From Reyranella sp. CPCC 100927 (lineage in GTDB: Bacteria > Pseudomonadota > Alphaproteobacteria > Reyranellales > Reyranellaceae), in NCBI RefSeq assembly GCF_007859315.1, contig NZ_VOHA01000010.1, forward strand, positions 1 through 64,000: a stretch of 64,000 nt of DNA. Reading direction: 5' to 3'. How positions within the stretch are numbered: position 1 is the first letter of the stretch; each line of letters begins with the position of its first letter. Positions 35,778 through 45,428 of the stretch are shown piece by piece. The position numbers and the translations under genes were made by a program. The notes below the pieces were generated by a model. That model was not told the origin of the DNA. It ran no database searches and was given only the letters and a program-made list of their open reading frames with translations.

Positions 35778-35805
35778 TCTTCCGTCGCAGCGACGCTGCG
35801 GAAGA
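35778..35805 (+). terminator. Hairpin after pyrE
   Basis: TCTTCCG pairs with CGGAAGA, enclosing an inner CAGCG/CGCTG stem. It is 12 bp after the pyrE stop. There is no good T-run, so strength is uncertain. Confidence 0.45.
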
Positions 35806-35888
35806 GCCCTGCCCCTGACGTTTCCGTGTTTTGGCACCAGCAATTCCGGCGCTACGATGCACAATCCTGATCGCGCCGGGGAGCTCGT

Positions 35889-37550
35889 GTGACCGTCATC
35901 TTCCGAATCGCCGCCATCCTGGCGCTGGGTGTCGCCGCCCTGGCACGGCCCGCTGCCGCCAAGGACGAACTCGTCATCGGCATGACGCAGTACCCATCGT
36001 CGTTCAATCCCAACATCGGCGCGATGCTGGCCAAGACTCTGGTCGGTGGCATGACCCACCGGCCGATCACGGCCTGGGATCCGGACTGGAAACTGGTCTG
36101 CCTCCAGTGCACGGAAATGCCCACCATCGAGAACGGCGGCGCCAAGGTCGAGGAGTACGAACCGGGCAAGAAGGGGATCGCCGTCACCTACACCTTGCGG
36201 CCCGACCTCAAATGGGGCGACGGCACGCCGGTCACGACCAAGGATGTCGCCTTCACGATGGAGGTCGGCAAGCACCCGCAGTCGGGCATCGCGGCGGCCG
36301 AGGGCTATCGCCGTATCCGCAAGCTCGACATCAAGGACGACCGCACCTTCACCTTCCACCACGATCGCGTGACGTTCGACTACAACGCCACCGGCGACTT
36401 CCGGCTCCTGCCGGCGCACATCGAGCGGCCCGTGTTCGAGGCCAACCCGGCCGAGTATCGCAACAAGTCCAAGTTCGAGACCGACACAACGAATCCGGCG
36501 CTGTGGCTGGGCCCGTACCGCATCACCAAGACCGTGCCCGGCGCGTCGGTGGAGTTGGAGCGCAACCCGGCCTGGAGCGGCAAGGCCCCCCACTTCAAGC
36601 GCATCGTGTTTCGCATCATCGAGAACACGGCAGCGCTGGAAGCCAACGTGCTGTCGGGCTCGATCGACTATGTGATCGGCGAACTGGGGCTGACGATCGA
36701 TCAGGCCCTGTCTTTCGAGAAGCGCCACAAGGACCGCTTCAACGTCGTCTACAAACCCGGCCTGGTCTACGAGCACATCGACATCCGGATGGACAATCCC
36801 ATCCTGGCCGACCGGCGGGTGCGCCTGGCCCTGATGCAGAGCATCGACCGCGACGCGATCTCGACCCGGCTGTTCGAGGGCAAGCAGCCGGTGGCGCACA
36901 GCAACGTCAACCCGCTCGACCCGATGTACAGCCCAGGTGCCCGACACTACGCATACGATGCCGCGGCCGCGCGCAAGCTGCTCGACGAAGCCGGCTTCTC
37001 CGACATCCGCGGCGGCATCCGGCACAACGCCAAAGGCGAGAAGCTGTCGTTTGAGCTCGCCACGACGGCGGGCAACCGCAGCCGCGAGCAGATCCAGCAG
37101 GTGCTGCAGAGCCAGTGGAAGCAGATCGGCGTTGACGTCCGTCTCAAGGTGGAGCCGCCGCGGGTGTTCTTTGGCGAAACCGTGCAAAAGCGCGGCTACA
37201 GCGGCATGGCGATGTATGCCTGGGTTTCCACGCCGCAGAGCGTGCCGCGCACGACCCTGCATTCCCAGGAGATTCCCAGCGAAGCCAACGGCTGGAGCGG
37301 CCAGAACAGTGGCGGCTACAAGAGCACCGACATGGACCGCACGATCGATGCCATGGAGGTCGAGCTCGACGTCGACAAGCGCAAGGCGCTGTTCGGCGAG
37401 ATGCAGCGCATCTACACCGAGGACCTGCCCGTGATCCCGCTCTACTTCCGCTCGGATGTCTTCGTGCTGCCCAAGGCCCTGAAGGGCGTCAGACCCACGG
37501 GCCACCAGTACGTATCGACCCTGTGGGTCGAGGACTGGCGCTGGGAGTGA
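35889..37550 (+). CDS. Peptide/opine-type substrate-binding protein (SBP family 5), orphan
   Basis: This 553-residue protein has a Sec signal (residues 1-24, ending RPAAA) and the family 5 pattern: DELVIGMTQYPSSFNPNIG, VTYTLRPDLKWGDGTPVTTKD and LADRRVRLALMQSIDRDAI. The start is a GTG with a GGGGAG box. No transporter genes are adjacent. The two orphan Opp permeases at 48193-50075 are possible partners, but the 10-kb distance makes this only a guess. Confidence 0.88.
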   Translation: MTVIFRIAAILALGVAALARPAAAKDELVIGMTQYPSSFNPNIGAMLAKTLVGGMTHRPITAWDPDWKLVCLQCTEMPTIENGGAKVEEYEPGKKGIAVTYTLRPDLKWGDGTPVTTKDVAFTMEVGKHPQSGIAAAEGYRRIRKLDIKDDRTFTFHHDRVTFDYNATGDFRLLPAHIERPVFEANPAEYRNKSKFETDTTNPALWLGPYRITKTVPGASVELERNPAWSGKAPHFKRIVFRIIENTAALEANVLSGSIDYVIGELGLTIDQALSFEKRHKDRFNVVYKPGLVYEHIDIRMDNPILADRRVRLALMQSIDRDAISTRLFEGKQPVAHSNVNPLDPMYSPGARHYAYDAAAARKLLDEAGFSDIRGGIRHNAKGEKLSFELATTAGNRSREQIQQVLQSQWKQIGVDVRLKVEPPRVFFGETVQKRGYSGMAMYAWVSTPQSVPRTTLHSQEIPSEANGWSGQNSGGYKSTDMDRTIDAMEVELDVDKRKALFGEMQRIYTEDLPVIPLYFRSDVFVLPKALKGVRPTGHQYVSTLWVEDWRWE

Positions 37551-37588
37551 AACCCTCTCCGCCCGTGCCGCGGAGCCGCGGGAGGGTC

Positions 37589-37604
37589 CCGGCAGTACTG
37601 CCGG
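37589..37604. repeat. Perfect 16-bp palindrome
   Basis: CCGGCAGTACTGCCGG lies 39 bp after the binding-protein stop, next to a CCCTCTCCGCCC stretch that recalls the arms of the 32047-32233 repeat. It could be a weak terminator or a remnant of the same repeat family. Confidence 0.45.
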
Positions 37605-37663
37605 CGAGCATTCCCGCGTGATATAGACGACGCATTGTCCCCGTACCTGTTCCGGCGTTCGAC

Positions 37664-38245
37664 ATGTCCATCGACCCCATCACCCTGACCGGCCGCCACG
37701 TCCGCCTCGCGCCTCTGGAAGAGAGGCATCGCGAGGCCCTGCGGCCGGTGGCGCAGGATTCGCGGATATGGACGTTCACGGCCTCGGCACTGGGGCCGGC
37801 GTTCGATCCCTGGTTCGACAACGCGCTGCGCCAGGCCGGCGGCGGCCACGAACGGCCGTTCATCGTGCACCTGCTGCGAGACGACAGCGTCGTGGGCAGC
37901 ACGCGCTACCTGGGCATCGAGGCGCGCCACAAGCGGCTGGAGATCGGCAGCACCTGGTATGCACACGCGGTGTGGGCCAGCGCCGTCAACCCCGAATGCA
38001 AGCTGCTGCTGATGCGCCACGTCTTCGAGACGCTGAAGTGGCATCGCGTCGAGTACAAGACCGACGCCCGCAACCAGCGCAGCCGCGACGCCATCGCCCG
38101 ACTGGGTGCCGTCCAGGAAGGCATCTTCCGCCGCCACATGATCATGGCCGACGGCTATGTGCGCGATTCGGTCTATTTCAGCATCGTCGACACGGACTGG
38201 CCCACCGTGAAAGCCGGGTTGGAGAAGCGACTCGCGCGCGGGTGA
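37664..38245 (+). CDS. GNAT N-acetyltransferase (RimJ/RimL-like)
   Basis: This 193-residue protein begins TLTGRHVRLAPLEERHREAL and has VGSTRYLGIEARHKRLEIGSTWY and the late RVEYKTDARNQRSRDAIARLGAVQEG. This is the pattern of RimJ/RimL-type acetyltransferases that modify protein N-termini, amino acids or antibiotics using acetyl-CoA. It is a single gene without obvious partners. Confidence 0.87.
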   Translation: MSIDPITLTGRHVRLAPLEERHREALRPVAQDSRIWTFTASALGPAFDPWFDNALRQAGGGHERPFIVHLLRDDSVVGSTRYLGIEARHKRLEIGSTWYAHAVWASAVNPECKLLLMRHVFETLKWHRVEYKTDARNQRSRDAIARLGAVQEGIFRRHMIMADGYVRDSVYFSIVDTDWPTVKAGLEKRLARG

Positions 38246-38399
38246 TTTCAATCCGACAGAGGACCACAGCGCTCGATATTGAAAGCCCGAACGCTGCGCC
38301 GAACATGACGATTCAGGTCGTGCCTATAGCCGCAGCGTCGACATCGTGATCCACGGCAATCCGCGTTCCATCGGGCAGAGTGATTCGTATTTGGCCGGA

Positions 38400-39725
38400 T
38401 CAACTCGTGACTGCAGTGTTCTTCTTCACCCGGAATTTGAGTTCGGAACTCTCGGCGCTGTACTTCGGCGTAATCTTGTAGCGCTGCAGGCGGTTCGTTC
38501 CATACTTGATGTTGCCCGGGTTATTCGGATCCGGGTCATCTGTCCCGATGTCCCAGTATGACTTTGCTGGATCGGTTGCACCCTCGAGTTGAAGCACAAT
38601 GCCGGCCATGTCGATGCCGACAAGCCCGTCTGCAGGCACGGCGTACTGAGGGCCGTGCTGGCTGTAGGCCTCGATCACGGCCACAGGATGAGTCAACGGA
38701 AGGATGTCGGCCGCCCGAAGCTCAGCAAGATACCGGTCCCTTACTCTGAATCTCGCTACGTACTCCTTTCTGGCCATATCCCAGGTGATAATGCTCTGCA
38801 GTTGATCCTTCGGGCTAACCGGGATCGCCTCAGTCCACGCCGGGTTCCCAGGGTCCGTGAATGCGCGATACTCGGCGTTGGCAGGCATCGCCTCAAATGG
38901 CGGCCGGTAGTTTGCGGGAACGTACCAGCTTCGAATCGCCCACCCTTCAGATGGTGTCCACTGCAGGACAGGCTGCAGGATGCCCGGTTGAATGCTCCGC
39001 TGGCCGGGATCCGGGAGGCTTTCGAGACCATTAAATATGAAGAGGATTTGTCCGTAATTGACGGGGTCATCGGGCACGACGTAGGTGGCCACATAGTGCG
39101 TGAACTTCGTCTGGTCGGGGTGGTGCCAGATGGCATTGCCAATCCAGCCGCCATTTGGGCAGGCCATAACGATCTGAAGCCGTTTGTGACTGCGCTCGGC
39201 ATCGTCGATGGGTTCAGCATAAGGGACCCACTCGGTCATCACCTGGTGGCGGCGATCGGGAGTTTTGTGCGGTATGACGGCGACCTGTATCTCGATACCC
39301 GTCCCGGCATCGCCGTTCTTGCCACGCTGGCGTTTGTTGAACAGCGCGATCTCTACCGCTTTGTCGAGGTGCTCGAGCATGTTAGCGGCAAGGATCGCCG
39401 GATGATCGGGATCAGGGCCGACTTTGCCGGGGGCTGGCATTTTTGCCAGTCCTTCGCGCGCTTCCGCGACCGCAGCTTCCCAATTCTTGTATCGCTTGGC
39501 ACCCTTTTTCTCGTCACCGCCTTTGTCCCATTCCTTCGGGTTCGCGGGATCGATCGCTGCATACTTCTGATAGAGGCCCCATTGACGAGGGGCACCTCTT
39601 GCTTTGATCCGGTCGACGGAGCCGACCACTTTGTCCGCAGCGAAATAGATGCCTGAAAAATTGTCAGAATAGTCATTGTACAGTGCTGCCGTTGGGCGGA
39701 AATCGAACGTGCCTTCTTTCGACAT
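38400..39725 (-). CDS. Unrecognised protein downstream of the cyclase-ATPase gene
   Basis: This 441-residue protein is not recognised. It has no signal peptide and no membrane segment. The middle part (ILFIFNGLESLP ... ILQPVLQWTPSEGWAIRSWYV) is rich in aromatic and beta-strand-type sequence and looks like a beta-sandwich domain, which is an impression only. The C-terminal part is Asp/Pro/Asn-rich (IGTDDPDPNNPGNIKYG). Base composition is visibly less GC-rich than its neighbours, suggesting transfer. The ATG at 39725 has a GGGGAGG box and lies 42 bp after the cyclase-ATPase gene, so the two probably form one transcript. Confidence 0.75.
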   Translation of the reverse strand: MSKEGTFDFRPTAALYNDYSDNFSGIYFAADKVVGSVDRIKARGAPRQWGLYQKYAAIDPANPKEWDKGGDEKKGAKRYKNWEAAVAEAREGLAKMPAPGKVGPDPDHPAILAANMLEHLDKAVEIALFNKRQRGKNGDAGTGIEIQVAVIPHKTPDRRHQVMTEWVPYAEPIDDAERSHKRLQIVMACPNGGWIGNAIWHHPDQTKFTHYVATYVVPDDPVNYGQILFIFNGLESLPDPGQRSIQPGILQPVLQWTPSEGWAIRSWYVPANYRPPFEAMPANAEYRAFTDPGNPAWTEAIPVSPKDQLQSIITWDMARKEYVARFRVRDRYLAELRAADILPLTHPVAVIEAYSQHGPQYAVPADGLVGIDMAGIVLQLEGATDPAKSYWDIGTDDPDPNNPGNIKYGTNRLQRYKITPKYSAESSELKFRVKKNTAVTS

Positions 39726-39767
39726 GCTTGCCTCCCCGTTTAGTCAAACTCGTTGCGCTCCCTCGGG

Positions 39768-42700
39768 CTACGTCTTCAGCAACTGTGCAATGTGCCGACG
39801 CGTGTCGCACAATGTTCCCATTGCCCCGAGCCGCAGCCCTATTTCCTCCGCGACTACGTCACCTCGGAGACGGCCGGCCTCGTCGCCCGCTGCACCGAGC
39901 AATGCTGCTTCGACCAGCTGCGCCTCCAGTTCGAGCGGGTCGAAGCCCTGTTGTCGTGCGATCCGCGATACGACTTGAACGGCTTCGAGGGCACTTGCCC
40001 GTCCGTCGGGCTTGGCCATGTCAATCATGGCGCGATAGATCGTGGCCCGCAGGCCGGCGGATCGATGCTCGTATGTCGCCGCCTCCGTGCAAGCGAGATC
40101 GAGTGTCTCTTGTGCCTCCTCCGCCCGTCCCAACAGCAACAGCGCCAATCCTTGATGACTGGCAATGATCGGCACAAAAAGGTTCACCTCATGCCGTCGT
40201 GCAAGGACCAGCGCATCCGCGAGCGCCTTCTCCCCGTCCTGTATTTGGCCTTGATGAACCAACAGGGCGCCGCGACTGAAAGCTGCGGCAATGGCCGCCA
40301 GAGGGCGGTCTTCCTGCGATGCCATCTCGTCCGCAACGCACTGTTCGGCAGCAGCAGCAGCCTCGTCGCCGAGCGCAATGAAGCATAGGCACGCCATCAT
40401 GTGACAGAGAAGACCAGCCTGCACCGCACTGCCGCCCATCGGCGGTGTGGCGCCGTCCATCGTAAAGCGACGCTGCGCGCGGCTGAAATTGTCCACCGCC
40501 TCCCGGTAACGGCCGGCGATATAGCCGGCCTGACCCAGTCCGTACTCGGCATAGGCGAGCCAACCGGGATTGCCTGTGCGCGCAGCCTCGGCCGCCGCGT
40601 GCGCACCGACCTCCAGCGCCTCCATGGGCGCGCCGCAGAAGTTCAAGGCTGCCGCACGTACCGCCAGCGCCGCCACACGGCGCAGGTCATCGCCGATTGC
40701 CGCTGCACGCGCCTCGGCCTCACGGGCGAGATCCAGCCAGCGCGTCACCTTGCCGTGATTGGCATGCGCCAGGCGCGCCTCGAGCCGCAGATCGATGGCG
40801 CGCGCCTCGCGCACCGGCGAAGGGTCCAGCCGATCCACCGCCTTCATTGCAGACTCGTAATGACGCATCGCATCCGGCAGCGCCGCCTGCCCGAAGCACT
40901 GCCGTGCGATCGCCGTGGCGTAGTCGGCGGCGCGCGACCAGTGGCGTGCCATCATGGCGTGATGCGCAAGCGCGCCGAGATGCTCAAGACTGATCTCTGC
41001 GTCGGTTGCCGTTTCCAGAGCCGCGAGGATGCGGCCATGCAGTGCATCCCTTTCGCTGCTGACGACGGCGTCGTATGCCACCTGCCGGATGAGTTCGTGC
41101 GGGAAGAAGTGAGTTCCCTGCTCGGCCATGGTGGCCGCAGGCGCCGGTACCAGCAGGGCTGCGGCCAGCAGCGCTGCCAATGCCTGTCCGAATATTTTTT
41201 CGTGCAACGCTGCAACCGACTGCAGCAGCCGATCGGATACACGCGGGCCAACCGCAGCGGCTGCCTGTAGCAGCCGTTTCTCCGTCCGCGACAAACGATC
41301 GATACGGCTCGCAATCACGCCTTGCAGCGTGAGCGGCACGCCGAGAGTGGCCGCGTCGGCTGCAAGATCGAACGCTCCCCATTGGCCACGCAACGTGCCG
41401 GTCTCGACAAGATCTCGACAAACCTCCTGAACGAACAGCGGCATGCCGCCGGTGTGATCGAGGATTCGCTGCTTCAGCGTCTCCAGCCGCGATGTCGAAC
41501 CAAGCATTTGGTCGAGCATCGCCATTCCCGCGTCGCGCTCGAGCGCACGCAAGGGCATGATCCGCGCCGCGCGTCGCTCGAGCCATACAGGCAGGCCGCC
41601 GGTGCGGGCCGTTGCCAGCACCACAAGTCGCTGCTGCTGCGTAAGCGCCAGGATGACCTCGGCCGTCGCAGCACTTGCCTCGTCCGCCCACTGCAGATCT
41701 TCAAGGAGAATGATGGTGGGGCGATCTCCGACCCAGTGAGAAACGATGGCTCGCGCAGCCGCAACGATCGCCCTGCCACGCAGCCGTGGTGTCAAGCTGG
41801 CCCAATCCGGCACATTGGCCCCATCGACACCCCGCACCACCACGTCGATCGCCGCCGACTGAGCCGCAGGAAGGACCTTTTGCACGTCCGCCATCGCCTC
41901 CGTACCGAGCGCCGCCGCGATATCCGCGAGCACCGCCTTCGCAAGAGCAAACGGGGTATGCCCCAAGATCGAGCTGCACTCCGCGACGATCACCTGCCAG
42001 CCGCGAGCCCGCAGGGTGTCCACGCACTCGTGGGCCAGGCGCGACTTGCCGACGCCGGCCTCGCCCAGAATGGCAGCACAACCACCGGCCCCTTTGATCT
42101 CAGCCGCTTCCGCAAGTGCCAGAATCTGGGCGCTTTCGGCGGCCCTGCCGACGAACCGGGTACGCACGCGTGCCGAACTGACTCGCCACTTCGACAGGTC
42201 GCCGACACCCTCGACGGCATGCACCGTCACGGGCTGCGGGAACCCCTTCAGCGGCCGCAGCATTGCCGGCCCAAACCGGACGTAACCTTCGGCCACGGCG
42301 CGGCACGCCGCAGACGCCAGGGCTTGACCGGGCTCAGCGATCGTCTGCAGGCGCTCGGCCACGATCAGCGGCAGCCCATCGAACTCGTAGCTGCTGCTGA
42401 AGTCGACTTGCCGCGGTCCGGCAACCACCTGACCGGCGTGCAGGCCGATCCGAATACCAATGCCGGCGTCATCAAGGGCTTTAATGCGTCGCAGGAGATC
42501 AAGCGCTGCGAGGCAGGCCATGACGCCATGCATATCGTCGGCAACCGGCGCACCAAAGACGGCAAAGATGCCATCACCGAGTTCGCGATGAATGATGCCG
42601 CGATGCGTGTGAACGGCGACGCGCATGGCTTCCATCGCCGGCGCGACACGCGCGATCGCCTCCTCCAGCTCAAGGCCTATGACGAGATCCGTCGACCGAT

Positions 42701-42863
42701 GCAGGTCTGCGCGCAGAAGGGTGATGTACTTGCGCTCGACAAGCAGACCGCGCGCGCCCTGGCCGGCCGCCTGAAAGCGCTCAGCGTGCGACCTGCCGCG
42801 GCCGCCCCGCCGCTCTCGCGCGGGCTCCCCTTTGGGTCCGCTCCGGTTCCCCCACAGCGGCAT
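39768..42863 (-). CDS. Class III cyclase-like, AAA ATPase, TPR regulator
   Basis: This 1031-residue protein has a class III nucleotide cyclase domain (about 43-220), an AAA/STAND ATPase with Walker A GEAGVGKS (267-274) and Walker B IILLEDLQWAD, and a long helical TPR-like region (about 620-1030). In the cyclase domain the metal Asp53 (LLRADLHRST) and Asp97 (LGDGIF) are kept. The base-selecting lysine position is Arg93, and the transition-state Asn position is Ile167 in LIVAERL, so catalysis is doubtful. It may bind nucleotide as a sensor. No DNA-binding domain is seen. Its G-rich pre-start box touches the ATG, so the start could lie further in. Confidence 0.85.
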   Translation of the reverse strand: MPLWGNRSGPKGEPARERRGGRGRSHAERFQAAGQGARGLLVERKYITLLRADLHRSTDLVIGLELEEAIARVAPAMEAMRVAVHTHRGIIHRELGDGIFAVFGAPVADDMHGVMACLAALDLLRRIKALDDAGIGIRIGLHAGQVVAGPRQVDFSSSYEFDGLPLIVAERLQTIAEPGQALASAACRAVAEGYVRFGPAMLRPLKGFPQPVTVHAVEGVGDLSKWRVSSARVRTRFVGRAAESAQILALAEAAEIKGAGGCAAILGEAGVGKSRLAHECVDTLRARGWQVIVAECSSILGHTPFALAKAVLADIAAALGTEAMADVQKVLPAAQSAAIDVVVRGVDGANVPDWASLTPRLRGRAIVAAARAIVSHWVGDRPTIILLEDLQWADEASAATAEVILALTQQQRLVVLATARTGGLPVWLERRAARIMPLRALERDAGMAMLDQMLGSTSRLETLKQRILDHTGGMPLFVQEVCRDLVETGTLRGQWGAFDLAADAATLGVPLTLQGVIASRIDRLSRTEKRLLQAAAAVGPRVSDRLLQSVAALHEKIFGQALAALLAAALLVPAPAATMAEQGTHFFPHELIRQVAYDAVVSSERDALHGRILAALETATDAEISLEHLGALAHHAMMARHWSRAADYATAIARQCFGQAALPDAMRHYESAMKAVDRLDPSPVREARAIDLRLEARLAHANHGKVTRWLDLAREAEARAAAIGDDLRRVAALAVRAAALNFCGAPMEALEVGAHAAAEAARTGNPGWLAYAEYGLGQAGYIAGRYREAVDNFSRAQRRFTMDGATPPMGGSAVQAGLLCHMMACLCFIALGDEAAAAAEQCVADEMASQEDRPLAAIAAAFSRGALLVHQGQIQDGEKALADALVLARRHEVNLFVPIIASHQGLALLLLGRAEEAQETLDLACTEAATYEHRSAGLRATIYRAMIDMAKPDGRASALEAVQVVSRIARQQGFDPLELEAQLVEAALLGAAGDEAGRLRGDVVAEEIGLRLGAMGTLCDTRRHIAQLLKT

Positions 42864-43337
42864 TCCCCCTCGCTTGGCGTTCTGTACGCCGCCAGCCTGC
42901 CCAGCACCTGCTCGCCGACAGCGGGCGTTGAATACCCCTGTCAGCCGGCGCCGGCAGAAACCTCCCTTTCGTGATTCTCATTTTACTTTCAGCAACATTA
43001 CGCCCTGTGATTGTCTCACATCAAGTGAGATGAACTCGCAACTGGCCGACAGGCCACGCGCGCGCTTACGCGAGGGGCTTTCACCTCGATCGCAGTGGTC
43101 GTTCCGTCGACTGCGGCTCGCGTCGCCGTGCTGTGCTAAACTCTTCCCACATCCAGCCACAGGCCCCGGTCGATGCCGGTAGCGGCCGCCAGTTGTGTTC
43201 GTCTGACGCAGGAATAGCCGGAGATAAAGCGATGGCAGGCGCGTGCCACGATGGCATCGCGCCCGCCCGGCCCGGCCCTGACATCGAACCGGTGGCGTAG
43301 AGCGATTCATCCAAAGCAACACAAGGAGGAAGCGCCC
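42864..43337. other. 474-bp divergent spacer
   Basis: This region separates the minus-strand cyclase-ATPase gene and the plus-strand sugar-type binding protein. It contains an inverted repeat, TCTCAC-ATCAA-GTGAGA (43014-43030), suited to a dimeric repressor, and the AAGGAGG site of the next gene at 43323-43329. No small gene is supported. Confidence 0.5.
43014..43030. promoter_or_regulatory. Operator-like inverted repeat TCTCAC-N5-GTGAGA
   Basis: A perfect 6-bp inverted repeat with a 5-bp spacer lies in the divergent gap, next to a slightly AT-richer stretch (CATTTTACTTTCAGCAACATT). The form fits a dimeric helix-turn-helix regulator site. The regulator is unknown. Confidence 0.4.
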
Positions 43338-44666
43338 ATGGTCTACATCATCACGCGTCGCAACAGTCTTCGATTGGGAGCCGGCGCTGCGGCTCTGGCG
43401 GCAACCGGCAGCGCATCGGCGCAGATCCCGACCAGTCCGGCCGCCGAGCCGAAACGGACGCTGGAGAAAGGCGCCAGCCTGCGCATGCTGCGCCCGCAGC
43501 GTTTCGTCGAACCCGACGAGACCATCTTTCGCGCCAATTCGGCGAAGTTCACCAAGGAGACCGGTGTCGCCGTGCAGGTCGATCTCGTGGGCTGGGAGGA
43601 CATCCGTCAGCAGACCGCTGTTTCGGCCAACACCGGCGCCGGCCCGGACCTCGTGGTCGGCTTCGGCGAGGACCCGCATGTCTATGCCGACAAGCTGATC
43701 GAGCTTACCGACGTGGCCGAGTATCTCGGCGCCAAGTACGGCGGCTGGAAGTTCCTGGGCGAGAAATACGGCAAGAAGGCCAACAGCAACAACTGGATCG
43801 GCCTGCCGATGGGCGGCGGCGTCGGCCCCACGGTCTACCGCCGCTCGGCGCTCAAGGAGGCCGGCTACGACAGTGTCCCCGACGACCATGCCGGCTTCCT
43901 GAAGCTGTGCCAGGCGCTCAAGAAGATCAACAGGCCGGCGGGCTTCGCGCTGGGCAACGCGGTCGGCGACGGCAACGGCTTCGCCAACTGGCTGCTGTGG
44001 TCGCACGGGGCCACGCTTGTCGACGCGGCGGGCAAGGTCACGATCAACAGCAAGGAGACGATCGCGGCGCTGAAGTACCTGGCCGAACTCTTTCCCACGT
44101 TCGTCGCCGGCACGATGAGCTGGGGCGATCCCAGCAACAACCGCGCCTATGCCGCCAACGAAGTGTGGCTGACGTTCAACGGCGTGTCGCTCTACTTCGC
44201 GCTGAAGAACGATCCCGCCACCCGGCCGATCGCCGACGATACCGTACACGCGCCGGTCATGCGCGGCGTCGCCCAATCGCCGCCGTGGTCGCCCCTGGTG
44301 CTGAACGCCATGGTGTTCAAGCACTCGAAATTCCCCAACGCGGCCAAGGCCTATCTTCAGTTCATGATGGAGGCCGAGCAGTACGATCCCTGGCTGTCGG
44401 GTTGCCTCGGCTACTGGTCGCATCCGCTGAAGGCCTACGACAGCAGCAAGGTGTGGGACAGCGACCCGCAGCTCACCCTGTTCCGCCAGTCCATGGATGC
44501 GCGCTACTGGAGCGGCTTCCAGGGCCCGATCACCCAGGCCGCCGGCGCGGTGGCCGCCGAGTACGTACTGGTGCAGATGTGCGCCTCGGTCGCCTCGGGC
44601 AAGGCAACGCCGGAGGAAGCGGCCAAGGAAGCCGAACGCCGCACGCGGCGGTACTATCGGGGATAG
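43338..44666 (+). CDS. Sugar-type ABC substrate-binding protein (SBP family 1), orphan
   Basis: This 442-residue protein has a Tat-like signal (TRRNSLRLGAGAAALAATGSASA) and the UgpB/MalE-type pattern: TGVAVQVDLVGWEDIRQQT, GAGPDLVVGFGEDPHVYADKL, GLPMGGGVGPTVYRRSAL and FPNAAKAYLQFMM. The family carries sugars or glycerol phosphates. The strong AAGGAGG site fixes the ATG at 43338. No permease or ATPase genes are adjacent. It ends at a bidirectional terminator. Confidence 0.88.
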   Translation: MVYIITRRNSLRLGAGAAALAATGSASAQIPTSPAAEPKRTLEKGASLRMLRPQRFVEPDETIFRANSAKFTKETGVAVQVDLVGWEDIRQQTAVSANTGAGPDLVVGFGEDPHVYADKLIELTDVAEYLGAKYGGWKFLGEKYGKKANSNNWIGLPMGGGVGPTVYRRSALKEAGYDSVPDDHAGFLKLCQALKKINRPAGFALGNAVGDGNGFANWLLWSHGATLVDAAGKVTINSKETIAALKYLAELFPTFVAGTMSWGDPSNNRAYAANEVWLTFNGVSLYFALKNDPATRPIADDTVHAPVMRGVAQSPPWSPLVLNAMVFKHSKFPNAAKAYLQFMMEAEQYDPWLSGCLGYWSHPLKAYDSSKVWDSDPQLTLFRQSMDARYWSGFQGPITQAAGAVAAEYVLVQMCASVASGKATPEEAAKEAERRTRRYYRG

Positions 44667-44685
44667 AGGCGCACCAGGCCCATCG

Positions 44686-44728
44686 CCGCAGCTGGCCCTT
44701 CCACCGCTGTTGGAAGGACCAGCTGCGG
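44686..44728. terminator. Strong bidirectional terminator hairpin
   Basis: An 18-bp stem with one mismatch (44686-44703 with 44711-44728; CCGCAGCTGGCCCTTCCA start arm) closes a 7-base loop. It lies between the convergent binding-protein and lipoprotein genes, 20 bp after one stop and 8 bp beyond the other, so it can serve both. Confidence 0.8.
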
Positions 44729-44735
44729 CGGCTTC

Positions 44736-45428
44736 CTAACGCAATAACCCAGCCACAGTCGAAGCCGCACGTTCGACGATGTCGCGCATGCCCTGCGTCA
44801 CCGCCGCAGGATCTGCCGCTTCGAAATCACTGAACTGGTAGGCCGGATTCGGCTCGAGCCTGATTCCATCGGGAAGGCGATCGACCGCGATCGCCCGCTG
44901 CATCAAAACAGCGTTGTCACGTGTCCGGACGAGTCGCACCCTGAGGAAAATATTCGGACGCCACAATCCATCGCCTCCTATCCCTCCGGTCGCATAGCCG
45001 TGAACCGGCAGAATGGTATCGAGATATGCATCGGCGTCTGAAACGTTGATGGGCGGACTATCCAGGAAGCCCATCCGGGTGCTCGGCTGATTGACCAGGC
45101 TGACCGAATATCCATTGCGTTCGATTGCCTTGGCGAGGTTGTCTTGCATGCCGGCGAGGGTGGCGAAACCCTGGCTGGCAAAGATCGCGTCCAGCTTTGC
45201 GCCGCGGCTATTGGATACACTGACATCGATCAAGGCGCCCACGAGCCCGAAAAATGCTCCGGGACTTCTTGCGACGACGGCACGTGTGGAATCGGGCGAC
45301 GCAGGCGTGAGAATCGCGATCGAATTGATCCCGGCGTTCGGGCGACTGTAGTCGATCGACGGCGTTCCACACGCACCCACCAGGAGCGCCAGCGCCCCTA
45401 CCAGCAGCCCGCACACAAGTCTGTTCAT
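44736..45428 (-). CDS. Predicted lipoprotein of unknown function
   Basis: This 230-residue protein starts with a lipoprotein signal, GLLVGALALLVGACG, with the modified cysteine at about residue 20. The mature part (INSIAILTPASPDS; LVNQPSTRMGFLDS; DADAYLDTILPVHGYATGG; PNIFLRVRLVRTRDNAVLMQ) resembles small envelope lipoproteins of unknown role. The ATG at 45428 has an AGGGAG box. It has no operon partner. Confidence 0.8.
   Translation of the reverse strand: MNRLVCGLLVGALALLVGACGTPSIDYSRPNAGINSIAILTPASPDSTRAVVARSPGAFFGLVGALIDVSVSNSRGAKLDAIFASQGFATLAGMQDNLAKAIERNGYSVSLVNQPSTRMGFLDSPPINVSDADAYLDTILPVHGYATGGIGGDGLWRPNIFLRVRLVRTRDNAVLMQRAIAVDRLPDGIRLEPNPAYQFSDFEAADPAAVTQGMRDIVERAASTVAGLLR

Noticed and set aside
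35625-37505. A 626-codon minus-strand open frame
   Set aside because: It is antisense to the family 5 binding protein and the pyrE 3' end, with shadow-type composition.
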